Made by a program: the position numbers and the translations under genes. Under the pieces are notes generated by a model. The model ran no database searches and was not told the DNA's origin. It was given only the letters and a program-made list of their open reading frames with translations. Positions 1-14,100 of a DNA stretch of 64,000 bases are shown here, in pieces. Position 1 is the first letter of the stretch. Each line of letters opens with the position of its first letter. The DNA is taken from positions 13,321,454-13,385,453 of the forward strand of contig OZ024938.1 of the NCBI GenBank assembly GCA_964017235.1. The letters are read 5' to 3'. The stretch is from Sabellastarte sp. h YS-2021. Taxonomy: Eukaryota; Annelida; Polychaeta; Sabellida; Sabellidae.

Positions 1-145
1 TATCAGAATTTAAAATTCTGACAGAATTATCCACCAGAAAGTCCAATTGGAGTTTGTGACATCAGAAAGTCCAATTGGACTTTCTGATGGATACATCTGT
101 CAGAATTTCAAATTATGATGAATTGGACTTTCTGATACGACATAT
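1..145. repeat. Palindrome-rich foldback fragment
   Basis: This short stretch is built from inverted copies of a module around AGAAAGTCCAATTGG. One perfect palindrome (ATCAGAAAGTCCAATT and its complement) lies near 70-98. The outer arms at about 1-55 and 90-142 are imperfect inverted copies containing CAGAATTT and AAATTCTG. The same module forms the ends of the 702-bp inverted-repeat element at 4719-5420, so this is probably a shorter, internally deleted relative. The element may start before the window. Confidence 0.55.
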
Positions 146-1010
146 ATACAACGTTTATTGACTAAGCCAACCCATTTTTCCAAAAACTGAAAACTTACAG
201 TTATTGAAGGATTAGGATATGAAAGTGGGGTTTCATAAGTACAATGCAGCATTTAACCTTTCAATAGAAATGATTGTAAAAAGAATTGACTAACAATAAA
301 TGCATAATGCAATTACAAGTTATCCCATGAGAAGCCATCCAATAATCTGACTATTGTTTCATTATTTTCATCTGTGGCTTCTTGAAATATGGAAGGGCTT
401 CCCATTGACCAGCACATGCAACATAAGGTTAGTCTGTTTAATTATAGTCACCATTTAATCACCTGTGAAATAATACTAAGAAACAATATACAATATTCTT
501 ACTTTCTCAAATGAAATCCAAACAATCCATCAGTGTATGGTATTGTCTCCTAAAATGATCATTTCTGTTAGAGTGGGTTTTTTATGCCCCCAGAAATTTT
601 AAGGGTGGGTTTTTTTATGGATTTTCTAAAATCAGTGGGGTTTTCAATGGTGGTGTTTTTATGGTGGTTTTTTAAATGTAAATCCAGCTTTACATATGGT
701 TCTTAAAACGTGAGAAAAAGCATTAATATCATGATAGTTTTCTTCACTTTCAATGCTAACTCAATTGTATGAAGACAGCGTGTTTTTTGGTGTGGTGACA
801 CTTTGAAACGACGGTCCCTTTACTTGAATGTACTCTATCCTGCTAAATAGCTAATACTAAAATATGTATTAAGATTTTGTCTGCTGTGAACATCCATTAA
901 CTGACTATCGAGCAGTTAAAATAAAGCTAACGAGCAGTTAAAATAAAATGAAACATTTACAATATTGACAGTATTATTCCAAATGTTTTCATAGATCTAA
1001 AAACAAGCAA
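146..1010. other. AT-rich stretch with no gene seen
   Basis: No coding signal, RNA gene or clear mobile element was seen. A low-complexity patch at 575-680 is rich in GGGTTTTTT and GGTGGTTTT runs. Positions 900-945 hold a short direct duplication around GAGCAGTTAAAATAAA. Confidence 0.4.
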
Positions 1011-1015
1011 ACACA

Positions 1016-1032
1016 TTTATTGGTATTTTATT
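1016..1032 (-). promoter_or_regulatory. Candidate polyadenylation signals (two AATAAA)
   Basis: Two AATAAA hexamers on the minus strand (1016-1021 and 1027-1032) lie about 330 bases beyond the stop codon of the Ser/Thr-rich exon. Their place fits the 3' UTR of that gene and supports 1363-2126 as its last exon. Confidence 0.4.
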
Positions 1033-1362
1033 GTGAGAAAGCAAACATGCAAATATCACCAGAACTAGTGTATACTTTTCTTGATAATCAATAAAAAAAC
1101 AATGAAACAAAAATATATATATGAATATCATAAAACACAAATCAGTCACAAATCATTGTCGACAGTGAGATTGATGTGGAAAAAAAAAAACAAGAATGCA
1201 ATATGCATAAATTTATAAATCTTGTTCAATGTCAAATTCTGATGTTTGTCTCAAAGTGTGCTGTCGACTCCACCTGTTTTAACCTAATTTGTAGATAATC
1301 AGTAGTCTGTGGCAATGTATTTCCACATGAAGATTTGTATGTACCTGTATTTTCTGTACGTG

Positions 1363-2126
1363 TTACTTGCCTGATGCAGTGGTTGCATCTGTACCCTGTG
1401 TGTTGGTCTCAGGGTTTGTTGAGACATCAGTAGCGGTATTATCTGCTGTGCTTGACACAAAATTGGTTTCTGTATTTTCAGTGCCAAATGAAAGATTCTC
1501 AGTTGATGCACTATCAGTAGATGTGATATCAGTTGCTGTGCTATCAGTTACACCATTTTCTGTTGATACAGTATTGGGTGCACTATCATTGGTTGTGGAG
1601 CTGTCACTGGTACCTGTGTTATCAGTTGATGTTATAACAGATTCTGTAAATTCAGTGTTGGTTGTACTATCCATTGCTGTGGAGCCATCGCTTACTTCTA
1701 TATTTTCAACAGAAGTTGTCACTGCATTTTCAGAAACAGTTGAAGCAGGTGAGGTTGAAGCTATGTCAATGTCTGTAACCTCAACAGTGGTTGCTGCATT
1801 GGTCTCTACAGATTTCTCAGTTGTTGAACTATCTATTGGTCTGCTTGTGGAAACATCAACTCCAGTAGATGTAGATGAAGATTCTGATGTTTGTATTGGT
1901 GTAGTGCTTGAATCAGTTTCAAGTCCAGTAATCTGTGTCACTGTGGACACATCATCTGTAAGTTCTGTTGAGAGTTGTGTAGTTTCATTGCTTTGTATTG
2001 TTGTAAATACTCCTTCATCAGTGGCTTCCTGAGCTCCTAAACTACTCGAGTTACTACCTGCAGTTGTCATACTGTCAATGGTTGTGATGGAATCTGATGA
2101 AGTCATAGCAACTGACGTCTTGGCAT
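1363..2126 (-). CDS. Terminal exon: Ser/Thr-rich mucin-like region
   Basis: An acceptor (ACAG) just before 2126 opens a reading frame of about 253 residues that ends with a TAA at 1363-1365. It is dominated by Ser, Thr, Asp, Glu, Asn, Ala and Val, with recurring TSTD, TENT and STxN motifs. It has no cysteine and no hydrophobic span. This is typical of mucin-like, heavily O-glycosylated or intrinsically disordered regions. The opposite strand is also open for about 220 codons (1367-2032), which is a composition effect. A possible donor (GTAACA) overlaps the last codons, so the exon could instead splice onward beyond the stop. Confidence 0.6.
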
Positions 2127-5100
2127 CTGTGTAATAATTTGAAGGCTTCATTAAAATATATAAACTAAATGGAAAACTTAACTTGTTTTTTTTTTAAAAT
2201 TAAATAATAGTGAAATAGAAATTGTAAACAAAAAGCAAGTACTTCTGAGCGTTTTACTGACGTTCCACAGGGATCACTATACAGTTGAATTTTAATGTCC
2301 ATTTAGATAATGAATACAATTCATATTTCAAATGGCAATGATGCACCAATTCTTAGGTATTAATACATTTTAATGATTTTTGAAGCCACATGGCCAAGAT
2401 CAAAGACATATTTAAAAGTAATTTTAAATTTTTGATAACAACTGTGGCTTTGTTTAAATTTGCAAGTGTTCAATATACATACCAGTTATACTGGCCACCA
2501 TATTTATTTCATCTGCCTTGACTCCTTTGTATATTAATATCTCCCCATTCTGCACACTTTCCCGAATCATTTTAGGGCTTTATCTTTACTGCTCTGTAAA
2601 ATATTATTAGCTTGTTCAACGGAGGTTTGTGGCTCTGTCAAATTCACTCTTATCTGTATTTCTGCAATCACTGATCCATTTCTACAAGTGTAATCCAAAT
2701 GTTAAACAAGAATTCAACAGAATTGTACTGTGTCACCAGCTTTAGTTACAGACTGAAAGAGATAAAATTTGGATGTACACACATTTGACTGGATAGACAT
2801 AAAAGGTGGCTAAATGGCAGTATTTCTGCAGATTCAGACCATCTTTGAGATGGACTGTGGCACGGTGGAGCCCCACCTTGTTGAAAAATATACCCAGATC
2901 CAATGTCTAGTTTCTGACTTATGCACATCAACAGACAGGCATACAAATACATGAATATACATAATTATATGAAAGTATCACACACCATGTTTTAGCTAGA
3001 TCTGAGCACTTAGCATGTTTCTATAATGTATCACTCTTAAAATTTTAAGGCAATGCATTGTGCATGATAGCTTCTCTCTGTATTGTCTGTTTCCTCCCTT
3101 TATGGGCGAAACTAAGGACTTCTATTGTCAGCCATTTTGTGGCACCGCAAACAAGCAAGTTCATTGTCTAATTTTTTCCAGGGATAAACTCAGTTCTTAG
3201 GTCATCCCACATTACCCCAGCGATGTGGTTTTCCACAGGTAACCAGCCATAAGGCACATGCTAGTGGACCAACATGTCTGACATTATTATTTTGCATATT
3301 TCCAAAAGGGAGGTCTCAATCAAAACAAAGTCGACAGTGCCCATCCGGGCACTCAGAGTGAAAACTTTCTGCACGACATATTATCCTGTAGGCATCGCCA
3401 TTCCTAATAGTACCGCTATTTGTTTCCCACACCAGGGCATACTCAAATTTAGCATCAAACAAACATCTATGCATGTGATGAGTTTCCATGATGTAACAGT
3501 GAAAGATCCAAAATTATACCTGTGAATTCACATTTTGTGATCAATGTATGACATCACTATGACCCCACAAAATGACATTGTGAATTGAGCATTATCCAAG
3601 AACATAGTTTTGATTGAATATGGAAAACCATCACCCTGGTTGCCTAAAATGATTCACCTATTCAAGCCATTCAAACATGGTCACGCAAACTGAAAGGTCA
3701 TGCATTAGGCAGCTGTTCTGAGCTTCAGCCTTGTAAAAAGGATTGTCTAATCTGGTGGAGTGTAAGGTCACCTTACCCTACAGCCCTACAGGTCTTCGGG
3801 ATTTTTTATATCCACACCATAAAAACAGAAAAAATTGTTGCCATGACAATACTTATTGCCATATATTGCCGAAAAGCTAAACAGGTCAAATGCATGTAGG
3901 GGTTTGGAATGTAAAGCACTCAAAAATTACAAGTTCAAGAAACAGAAAAAAAGTGTTGCCATAGTAACAAATGCTGCCAGAAATGGCTAAAAGGGTAATC
4001 AGCTCCAATAAATTGCCTTACCCATATATACAAACATACAAAATTTGAAAAGTGTAGATAAAATTACTATGGCAAGGGGAAAACAGCAGTTCCAGAAGCA
4101 GTTGAAATATTCATTAATTTTAAACTAATAGAGATCTGTACCATGTTTTTCATGACAATTCATATTACAGTTCAAATTAGTTGCTAGACTTTTAATAAAA
4201 CCAGAAGAGACTGATTAACTGTCATGCTGACGATATTCTGAAAGTGTAGCTGTCAAGTTGTAAAATTTCCAAAGAAACAATGGTTGCCATGTCAACATTT
4301 TTTTAGGAATCTTGGCAAAATGTTTGTGGTAATATATTCAATGGGATACACATCCTGTGAAAATTTGGTATGAAGCGGTCAAGTAATGTGGATGTGAGAG
4401 GACATTGATTTTAGATGGACAGGACAGACACTGACTATTTGTGCATCTATTATCACTATTTGTGATGGGGATAATTATTGAGGTTATTTCTTGTACAGTA
4501 TGTAGTGTATGCTAAATTATAATTTTTAGATCTGATAATTTTAAAGTAGGCTAAATAGAAACACTAATATTAAAGCATCTTATTTTTACCAATGACCAAC
4601 TAATTTAGTGTCCCCTTCTAAGTGTTTTATCATTACACCTGACTTTGAAAATGTATGCACATAAGTGATATATCAAAGCGTTATCAGTCTCACTAAATAC
4701 AGTAATGTCAATTAATTTGGAGAGTCCAATCTGGTAGAACTTCAAATTCTACCGGTAGAAAGTCCAATTGGAGTTTCTACTGGTAGAAAGTCCAATCTAT
4801 GAGATTTGGGTATTGCCCTGGGGTCCGAAATCTAATAAACTTTGTTGATATTCCAATCTCAGAGTATGTTATCTTTGTAGAAACTCAATAGAACTTGAAA
4901 GAAAGTCCAACTGAAACACAAAAAGTCGGCCTTCTCTATAAATATAATTCTGTCATTTAAGCATGCAAGGTGCAACTTTCATAAATGAAGAAAATGCATA
5001 TTAAAGAAAAGATTTTACTTCAGCACAGATTTAACATACTTAAACATGACAGAAACTGAAATTTACAGTCTATTCCAAGAATTACATAATCAACATCAAA

Positions 5101-8100
5101 TCCCACCACCATTTTCAAGTGAAATCTGTAATATGGACATTAGTAACTGATATAAGATTTATATTTCCTATAACAAATGTTATACAAAGTACACTTTTAG
5201 CCAAGTAAATTTTGACAGCAGTCACTTCATACATGGCATTTGGTTGAGCACTAACACCTATGCTTCTACAGTAGCATTTGTTTGTCACAACTGCCCAGTT
5301 GGTCCCAGCATCTAAAGCTTGTAGTACTATTATCTCATCCAGATGTTTTAGCATTTAAATTGAAACTCCAATTGGACTTTCTACCGGTAGAATTTGAAAT
5401 TCTACCAGATTGGACTTTCCACCATGACATACATATACACATAGCAAATATTTATGTAAACAGTGCTAGATAATTTTATTATTTTATGTGTAATTTCTCT
5501 TGCTGCTTTTGTTCATTAAACAAACAGTCATTTACAAAGAAGTTAGACAGGCAAAAATTACCTAAAAGATTTTATTTCACAATTGTTGAATATCACATCT
5601 GGCAGACTCAATGAGTTTTGAAACAAGGTGGACATCTGCAATGAAAAACAAAAAAAAAGCAATCAGTGTCTGTCAACGGGCTCGGTGTCAGCTGACTTTG
5701 TGTTTTGAGCTTCAGAGTACAACTGAAAGTAGAAAACGACACAAAACTTGTGCGCTGCAAATGGTATTCAGAAGTGAAGTACAAAATTACCTGTTAAGGT
5801 GCTTGCTAAGGAGCTATTTAGGAACTGGTTCTTTTACAAACTTTAAGGTAGAGAGTTCAAACGTAGGTGCATACTGACTACAGATGTGGAGCAGTTACTT
5901 TCACAAATAAATATACTTAGTACATATTGGCAAACTAACAAATCCCACAGAAAAAGTTATGGAAGGGTATTAAAATTTAAAAAAACTAGATAGGGGACCT
6001 TAGTTTATGACAGCACTTCTTGACACACAAAATTTCTAACACCAAGAATAAACAAAAGCGACTCAAAGTAGCAATGAATAATTTGACCTTGAAGGGAGGG
6101 TCAAAGATCAAATCTGAATCCACAAAAGGATTCAAGGCACATGATTTCCCAGAAATTGTCTTCACATCCCAAATCTCTAAGACTAATAATAAAGGAGATA
6201 CAGGGTATTAAAAGTGTCAATGACCCATTTAACCTTTAAAAGGAAGGCTCAAAGGTCAAATCAGATGCACCAAAAGATTCAGGGCACATGACTGTCACAT
6301 GACTTGTGACTGTGTAGCAAAAACTGTCTTCATATCCTTAACCTGTAAGACCAATAATAAAGGATATAATGGGTACTGAAAGTATCGACAGCCCCAATTT
6401 GACTTTGAAGGAAGGGTTCACATTCAAAGCCAATCCACCAAAATATATGCAAGCCACATAATTTTCCAAAAGTAGTCTTCAAATTCCGAAACCGCTAGAA
6501 TCAATAATAAAGGAGATAAAAAACACTTTTTCATAATTAAAATTGTTACAAAGAAAGTTAGTAGCTATTACCCATTCACGTATTGATGCAACCAGTCTTT
6601 ACTATATTATAATTCACCAAAAAGTAAGTGAAAAACGCCTTTAAGAGAAATTGTGTACCTGCAATACTTTTGATGATAGAAGCCATTTTCTCATTATAGT
6701 AACTAATGAAGAGTGAGAAAATAGCTATCACTCACTCGTACACTGAGCAACAACTTTGAAACAGTAAACTGAACTATGTCATAGTTCACAAAAAAGTATA
6801 TGAACAACACCTTTGGAAGAAATTGCGTAGCTACAATACTTTTGAAGATATCCGCCATGATATTCCTCATGGTGCTAACTGCTGAAAAATGAGAAAATAA
6901 CTGTTAGTTACTTAGCCAATGCAATAGTCATTCTAAACAATGACCAATTCTTAACTAAAGAGAAAGTGTCTGGACAATCTATTTCATAAAATGCAAAAAA
7001 TCTATTATTTCTCAAGATGTATGCAATTGACTTAACTATGACAGCATAAAAGTAGCCATTACACAGTTGTATATTGAGCAACAAGTCTGAATCATCAATA
7101 TGTTATAGTTCATGAAAAAGTTGATCAACAAGAAGTTCAAAAGAAATTGCTTAGCTGCAATACTTCTGAAGGTACAAGACATTTACCCATTAGGTATTAA
7201 CTGCTGAAAAATGCAAACGTAGATATTACTCACTTAGCTATTGAGACAGACTTCCAAACTTCTCGCCATGTTGTAGTTATGGGAAAAGTAGCTGAACAAA
7301 GTGTTGCCGCACTGATCTGGTTGTTAGATGACCAAAGGTAGGGCAAGCAAGGGGGACGTCTTAAATAACACCAGGCTTAACTAAAATCACCTTTATTGTA
7401 CTTCATCAGTGGTCACGTACCATGAACTGTGGCAAGACTCCTGACTGCAGTGGCAGTTCCACTACCCCAGGTAAAGAAACACCTGAAACAATAAATTCAA
7501 CTTTAGCCTTGTGCCACATTTAACCAAAAAGCACAAAACTGCACAACAGTGTTTATCGCAATAATTATCTGGATATCATGGAACACAAAATATCACAAGT
7601 CCCTGACTGAATTAAATGCACAGTCAAAACCACAGAAATAAAATTTTGTACAAATAAATTAAAGTTACTATTTACAGATCCTATCTGACAACTATTATGC
7701 CTTTCTTTCACTGACTAGGATATCGTTATCACAGAATAGTTACTTATACCACAGTATTACTGATACCATAGTTTTCAAACAGGAACCAATATATATATAT
7801 ATATCTGATAACAAAATAATTCCACATAACCCCACCGATACAATAAAATACTATTCCAGTCATGCAAATCAATTACAGAATCATTCTTGACTATAGCAGG
7901 TCCTGAGTATACCAGATATAAAACAACTAAAAACTGATACGGCACAAAGTCAATAAATTAGCACTACAATATATCAACAACTTTCCAACACATTCTCACT
8001 CAATCACTCAATCAATCATGCAATCAACCAACCTGTTCCAACTTCCAAACTTTCCACCAGGATATCACTGTAGGATAGACATCCTATGACATGCTGTCAC

Positions 8101-11100
8101 AATACACACTTCTCAACAATATGGCGGCCCAATTCAAGAAAACAAGTAGGTTTAAACAACCGTACTTCCCGCCTTAACTCTTGACACTGACCAAGTTCAT
8201 TGTATTCCCCGTTTACGGTCCGTTACTCCCGCCAACTTCCGAAATCTACAATATATCCGTTTAATCTGTAGCCGTTTAAATGCCGACACTCCCGCAACCT
8301 CGACCCCCGAATATCGCACTGCCACATACTTCCCCCTGTCGGGAAATGTCATCCTGACATTTAAATTAATACCTTAACATAGATCCGGCCAAACAAACCC
8401 ATCAAACCTGACTCCCACACCAGTTGCCATCAAGGATGTAAAAACAATAAAAAGAACCTGTTACCCTAAAACAGACATAGAAAATCATATAAAACACATA
8501 CTTACGTTAATGCTAGTATCAAAAGCTAAGGAAACCCTCACCCTTTCCAGGGTATATACACAAACACTAATGTAATGCCGCCTGTGTGTGTAAAAAAAAA
8601 AAAAATAAATAAAATAACATCAGTCAAAAAGCTTTATGACTTCCTTCAGGAAGCCAACCTTCTTCGCAATCTCATGACCCCCACCTGAACTGGCCTGAAA
8701 ATTGTACACAAAATCTGGACGTAAATGTGCGGTTGACCGCATTCTAGTTGACCTTCGAGGTGCAGGCCGTGGTGGAACTGGTGAGGACAAAAATTCCGCC
8801 GATGACGGCACTGAACTCAGCGTGGTGTCATCCACAGCCACCTGGTTATCTGTCCCAACCTGTACAATGTCCCTGGCAGATACATGATCATTTAACGTGG
8901 CCTGAGCAATGTTTTCTGCACCTGAATCACCATTTGACTCAGTCTGAATGAGGTCATCCACCTCATCCTGAGTGGAGGTGCTCTCAGACAGCACATCACC
9001 TTTGCCAGAGTTAGAATGTTCTTGCAATAGATTGCTCATCCGCTGCCTCTCATCCAGGATATTACCAGTAACCCTACTGGACTCAGTGGCACAAGGCAAA
9101 ATGTCAGTGCTCCTGAGAACTCCAAAAACTCTAGGAGCTGGCACAGGCACCTCCCGCTGGGGTGTCTGCCTGTTCCTTACCTCCACCAAAGAGTCAAGGT
9201 CAGAATCACTATCAGAATCTGTACCCTCTCTCTGGGTTACTGTCTCAACATCATGATCCGACACACTAGACCGAGCTTTTGGTAGAGGAAGCAATAGATT
9301 ACGATGAAGCACCTTTGATCTCCCATTTCCCGATTCTGGCTTAATCTCATAAACGGGAATATCAGAGTTTGGCTGCTTCACCACTAGATATACTTCCTCA
9401 CTCCAACGGTCTGCAATTTTATGAGTGCCTTGAAAACAAACATTCCTCACCAGGACCCTATCTCCAACTGTCAAAAAAGCACCCCGAACCTTCCGGTCAT
9501 AACGCTCCTTTTGGTCAGCCCGACTTTGACTTGCATTAGCTTCAGCAATCTCAAAGGCCTTGGAAAGCCTCTCCCGAACCTCTTTCACATAATCACTGGT
9601 ATTGCCAGCAGCCTTTTCATCTGCCCACCCAAGAGCAAGGTCCACAGGAATATGTGGATGGCGGCCAAACATTAGATAATAAGGCGAGAATCCAGTGGTG
9701 TCATGCTTGGTGCAGTTGTAAGCATGTACTAAGGACCCCAAATGACTTTTCCAGTCAACCTTCTTTTTTGGATCCAAAGTGCCCAGCATGTTAAGTAACG
9801 TGGAATTGAACCTCTCAGCAATACCATTGCCCATGGGATGGTATGGTGTTGTCCTGCTTTTCCTTATATTTGCCATGTCACAAAGTTCCCTCAACATCTT
9901 GCTCTCAAAATTCCTCCCTTGATCGCTATGCAATCTCCGAGGAAATCCATAGTGAATGAAAAAGTTCTCGTACAACACGCGAGCAGTTGTCCTTGCTGTT
10001 TGATTGCGCGTAGCGTATGCCTGGGCATATTTGGTGAAATGGTCAGTGACCACGAGGACATTCTCAATGCCCCCCTGAGAAGGCTCCAGCTTGAGAAAGT
10101 CTACGCACACCAATTCCATAGGCTGAGATGTCACAGTGTTTACTAAAGGTGCACGTTGCGGGTTCCAATCCTTCCGCCTGATACATCTTCCACAGTTTGC
10201 AATGTGATCCGCAACTGACTGGTGCATGCCGGTCCAGAAGTACCGTTCCCGGAGTAGCTCTAATGAGCGATCTCTTCCGAGATGACCCATCTCATCGTGC
10301 ACGTACCTTAGAGCTACATCCCAGTACTTCTTGGGTAGAACTAGTTGCGACTGTTCTTCACCTGAACACATCCTTGTCCTTGTCAGTAGGCCACCGACAA
10401 TGCGGAGGGACTTACGCTCCTTCCACAGTTTCTTTGCTCCAGGTGAAACATTGCCCTCAGTCAACCTCTTAGAAAGCAATAGTCTCACTTCCCGAATCAC
10501 GGGATCCTGATCTTGTTCAACAGACCAATTTATATAATCCTGCAACACGACATCTTGAACCAAGCTGTCGGGCACCCCCTGCTGACTGTAACAGAAGCAT
10601 TCCACAGAATTAACCGTATCTAGATGCACATCTAGCAGTTGACTGACAATCTCTGAACTAATTGCTGGCCAATTAATTCGTGATAAAGCATCTGCAGCTC
10701 GATTTGCAGAACCCGGTAGGTATGACAACGTGAACTTATAATTTGCAAGCTGGGCAACCCACCTGTGACCTGTAGCATCTAGCTTTGCAGATTTCAATAT
10801 GTAGGTAAGCGGGTTGTTATCAGTGACCACAGAGAACTCATTTCCATACAAATAGTCATGGAACTTCTCTGTGACAGCCCACTTAAGTGCCAAAAACTCC
10901 AATTTATGCACTGCATAATTCCTTTCGGCCTTAGCTAGATTTCTACTGGCATAGGCGATGACCCTCTTCTTTCCTTCCTGATCCTGGGATAAAACAGCTC
11001 CCAACCCATCCCCACTGGCATCAGTATGCAGAATAAAGGGCTTGTTATAATCTGCAAACCCAAGGACCGGTGTGGAGCTGCACATTTCCTTCAACTTGTC

Positions 11101-14100
11101 AAAGGCCTGCTGTTGTGGCGAACCCCACTGCAAGGGCGGATAGCGAACCCTGGTTCGGGTCTTAGTTTGATAATGAATACCGCCTTGTGCTACTTGGTGC
11201 AAGGGTTTAGCAACTTTTGCAAAGTCCTTTATGAACCTCCTGTAAAAACTGGTAAAACCCAGGAAACTTTGCACTTCGCTCACAGTTTTTGGCAATGGCC
11301 ATGCTTTCACACAGCTGACCTTTTCTGGATCCACAGATATACCCTGTTCAGAGATCATGTGGCCCAGATACTTGATTTTCTTCTGTAAAAAATTACACTT
11401 CGATGGACTCAACTTCAGACCAGCATCTTTAAGCTTTTGCAGCACAGCTTCAAGACGTACCAAATGGTCTTCATAGGTCTTGCTATAAATGACAATATCG
11501 TCCAAATATAGCAAACAATAGGAGAGATGCAGGTCACCCATGCAACTTTCCATCAATCTTTGAAAAGTGGCTGGGGCATTTGTGAGGCCAAAAGGCATTC
11601 TCTCACATTCCCAGAACCCGAGTGGGCCCACGGTGAACGCTGTCTTATTCTTGTCTTGCTCCGCAAGTGGTACCTGCCAGTAACCTGACTTCAGATCCAG
11701 TACACTGAACCACTTGGCCCCAGACAAAATGTCCAAGGTAGTATCAATCCTAGGCAAACTGCACCGATCTGGGATAGTCTTAGAGTTGAGGCGTCTTAGA
11801 TCCAGACAGAAACGGATTGCACCCGACTTCTTTCGTACCACCACAACATTGGAGGCGTAGGGACTCTGTGACTTCCGAATAACCCCCAAGGACTCCATTT
11901 CCTTCAGATGAGCTCTTACTTCATTAAACATGGAGGGAGGAATAGGTCTTGGCTTCTCCTTAAAAGGCACATCATCCGACAATCTAATTCGATGTTCCAC
12001 CTTGTCTGTAAGTCCGAGGTCCATGTCATGTAGAGAAAAAACTCCCCTCCACTTCATCAGAAGGTCCTCCACTTCCCGTACCCGCTCCTCTGTTAAAGTC
12101 TCTCTTATTCCCACGAAGTTAGTCAGAAAACACTCCTTCCCCATGTCAATGTTAGAACTGCCTGACACCCCAGGTAAGGAACTCGGTCCCAAAGGGGTGA
12201 CATCCTCGGTGCTGTACAGGTCGCACACACGCGCCTTCGCGGGAACTGTTACCGTCTGAGCAGAGTGATTGACCAGTTCGACTGGTAATTTGGTCCTTTT
12301 CCGCCCAGGTGGTAAAGTAGTCACACTTGGTGTGGCTAAAACTCCTTTCGGCAGACCATTAGATCCATCCAAGCAAACTGTTATTCCCTGACAGACAGCC
12401 TTGACTCGGGTGTGGCCCTGTATTACCATCCTCCCATTAGGGGGAATGGTTAGCGGTTTCCCGATGATCAGCGAACCAAGGGAATCGGGCGTATTGACCA
12501 GGGCTTCCTGTCGTGCCAACATGGCTAACACAGCCTCCCATCTTGAATCCTTAACCCTGACTTGAGTTCTGAGGTAGCTAAGTACATTCGTCCCCAACAA
12601 AATGGGCACTCGGTCATGGTAGACAGTGTTTGGCACAACTAACATCAGGACGTTCATATCGGTCATCTCCTCTTGCGGAATACTAAAGCGAACCTCCACA
12701 TAGCCCTCATATGGTATTGTATGACCACCGGCACTCTGCACTGTCAACAAATTGTTCAGGGACTGGATCTGCAATCCCAAAGAATTGCACCAACTTGAAG
12801 CCATAGTGCTCACCATTGAACCGGTATCCAGCAATGCAGTAACATATTCCCCATTTACCATAATGGGCACCTCATTTGCTCTCCCTACTATCTCCCTGAC
12901 CAATAAGTCGGAGCTTTTCACTGGGGTGTCGGTGCGCTCCTTACAGCCGACCCCACGGAGTTTAAATCTGGACAGTTCCTCTTTATATGGCCCAACTTCT
13001 TGCAATGAAAACATCGAATGGTCTTCCTCCTCTGAGACCCTTCATCGGCAGCTGGCCCAACTGCTGGCGGATGATATCCCTTCTGCAACCCCTCCACCGT
13101 GGCAGTAGTCTTATCCAGCTTATCCTCTAAGGACACCAGTCTTGACAACAATGAATCCAACCCTTCCTGAATAGTTGGCGACACCTCAATGTGAGCCTGC
13201 TGAACCCGCACAGTTTCCATCTTACACTCCGATTCGATCTTCCTAGCTTCAATAATGAACTGTGGACTCCCTGATAGCATATCGAATTTGTGACGCAGAG
13301 CACTCTTAATGCGATCATCCTGCATCTTGGTCCAAAATTGTGTGTTGACAATAACATCATAATTATTTGGACTGATGACGGTAGAATCCTTACGGATGAT
13401 CTTGCTCGCGATGTCCTCAATTCGAGCATACCAGTCGGTCACGCTCTCCCCCGGATGCTGTTCAGCAGCATAGAACTGTGCAAGGAGGACATGGGGTGGA
13501 TTCACGTCACCGAACATCATCTCAAAGCGTTTTAGTATATCCGCAACTGTGGCTGTCTCTCCCATGTGAAGCGCAATCTCCTGAGCCTGTCCCTTGATGG
13601 ACCTTTTGATGGCCAAGAGAATCACCCCTTCAGCGGCACCCTGATTAATCAGGCACTGCACATCATAACGAAATTGCTCAAAAGAACAGTCATTCGGTGA
13701 ACCCGAAAAGGTACTAACCCTTACACTATGTGCTGTACTCGGGTGGCCAAAATGAAAACTTGGATTAACAGCTGGACTGGGAGTTGACGTATGAAGTGGC
13801 GGATGTACCCCAGAAGAAGAGAAAGGTGGGTTAACTACGGCCTGCAACAACGGGTTAGGTCCGTAGCCATAAGGGTGACTCTGAGCAGATGATACTTTTG
13901 CTGATCCAACCCCAACAGCTGCACTAGTGCTGACGAGCGGATGATGCAATACTCCTGCACCCAGTTTGATGTCCGTACTGGTGCTGGACGGTGGATACGG
14001 TGTAGTGGCTCCAATCCCTTGAAGGGATGGGTGAACTGTTTTTCCATTAGCCATACCAAGACCAGGGTCTACTGGTGTAGACGTGGATTGAGGTTCAAGG

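Noticed and set aside
1367..2032. Long plus-strand open frame opposite the Ser/Thr-rich exon
   Set aside because: It is a mirror of the biased codon composition of the minus-strand exon and has no protein-like features of its own.
3274..3525. 83-codon plus-strand frame
   Set aside because: It lies in intron or repeat sequence and shows no domain or splice context.
13127..13429. 100-codon minus-strand frame inside gag
   Set aside because: It overlaps gag entirely in another frame and shows no features of its own.
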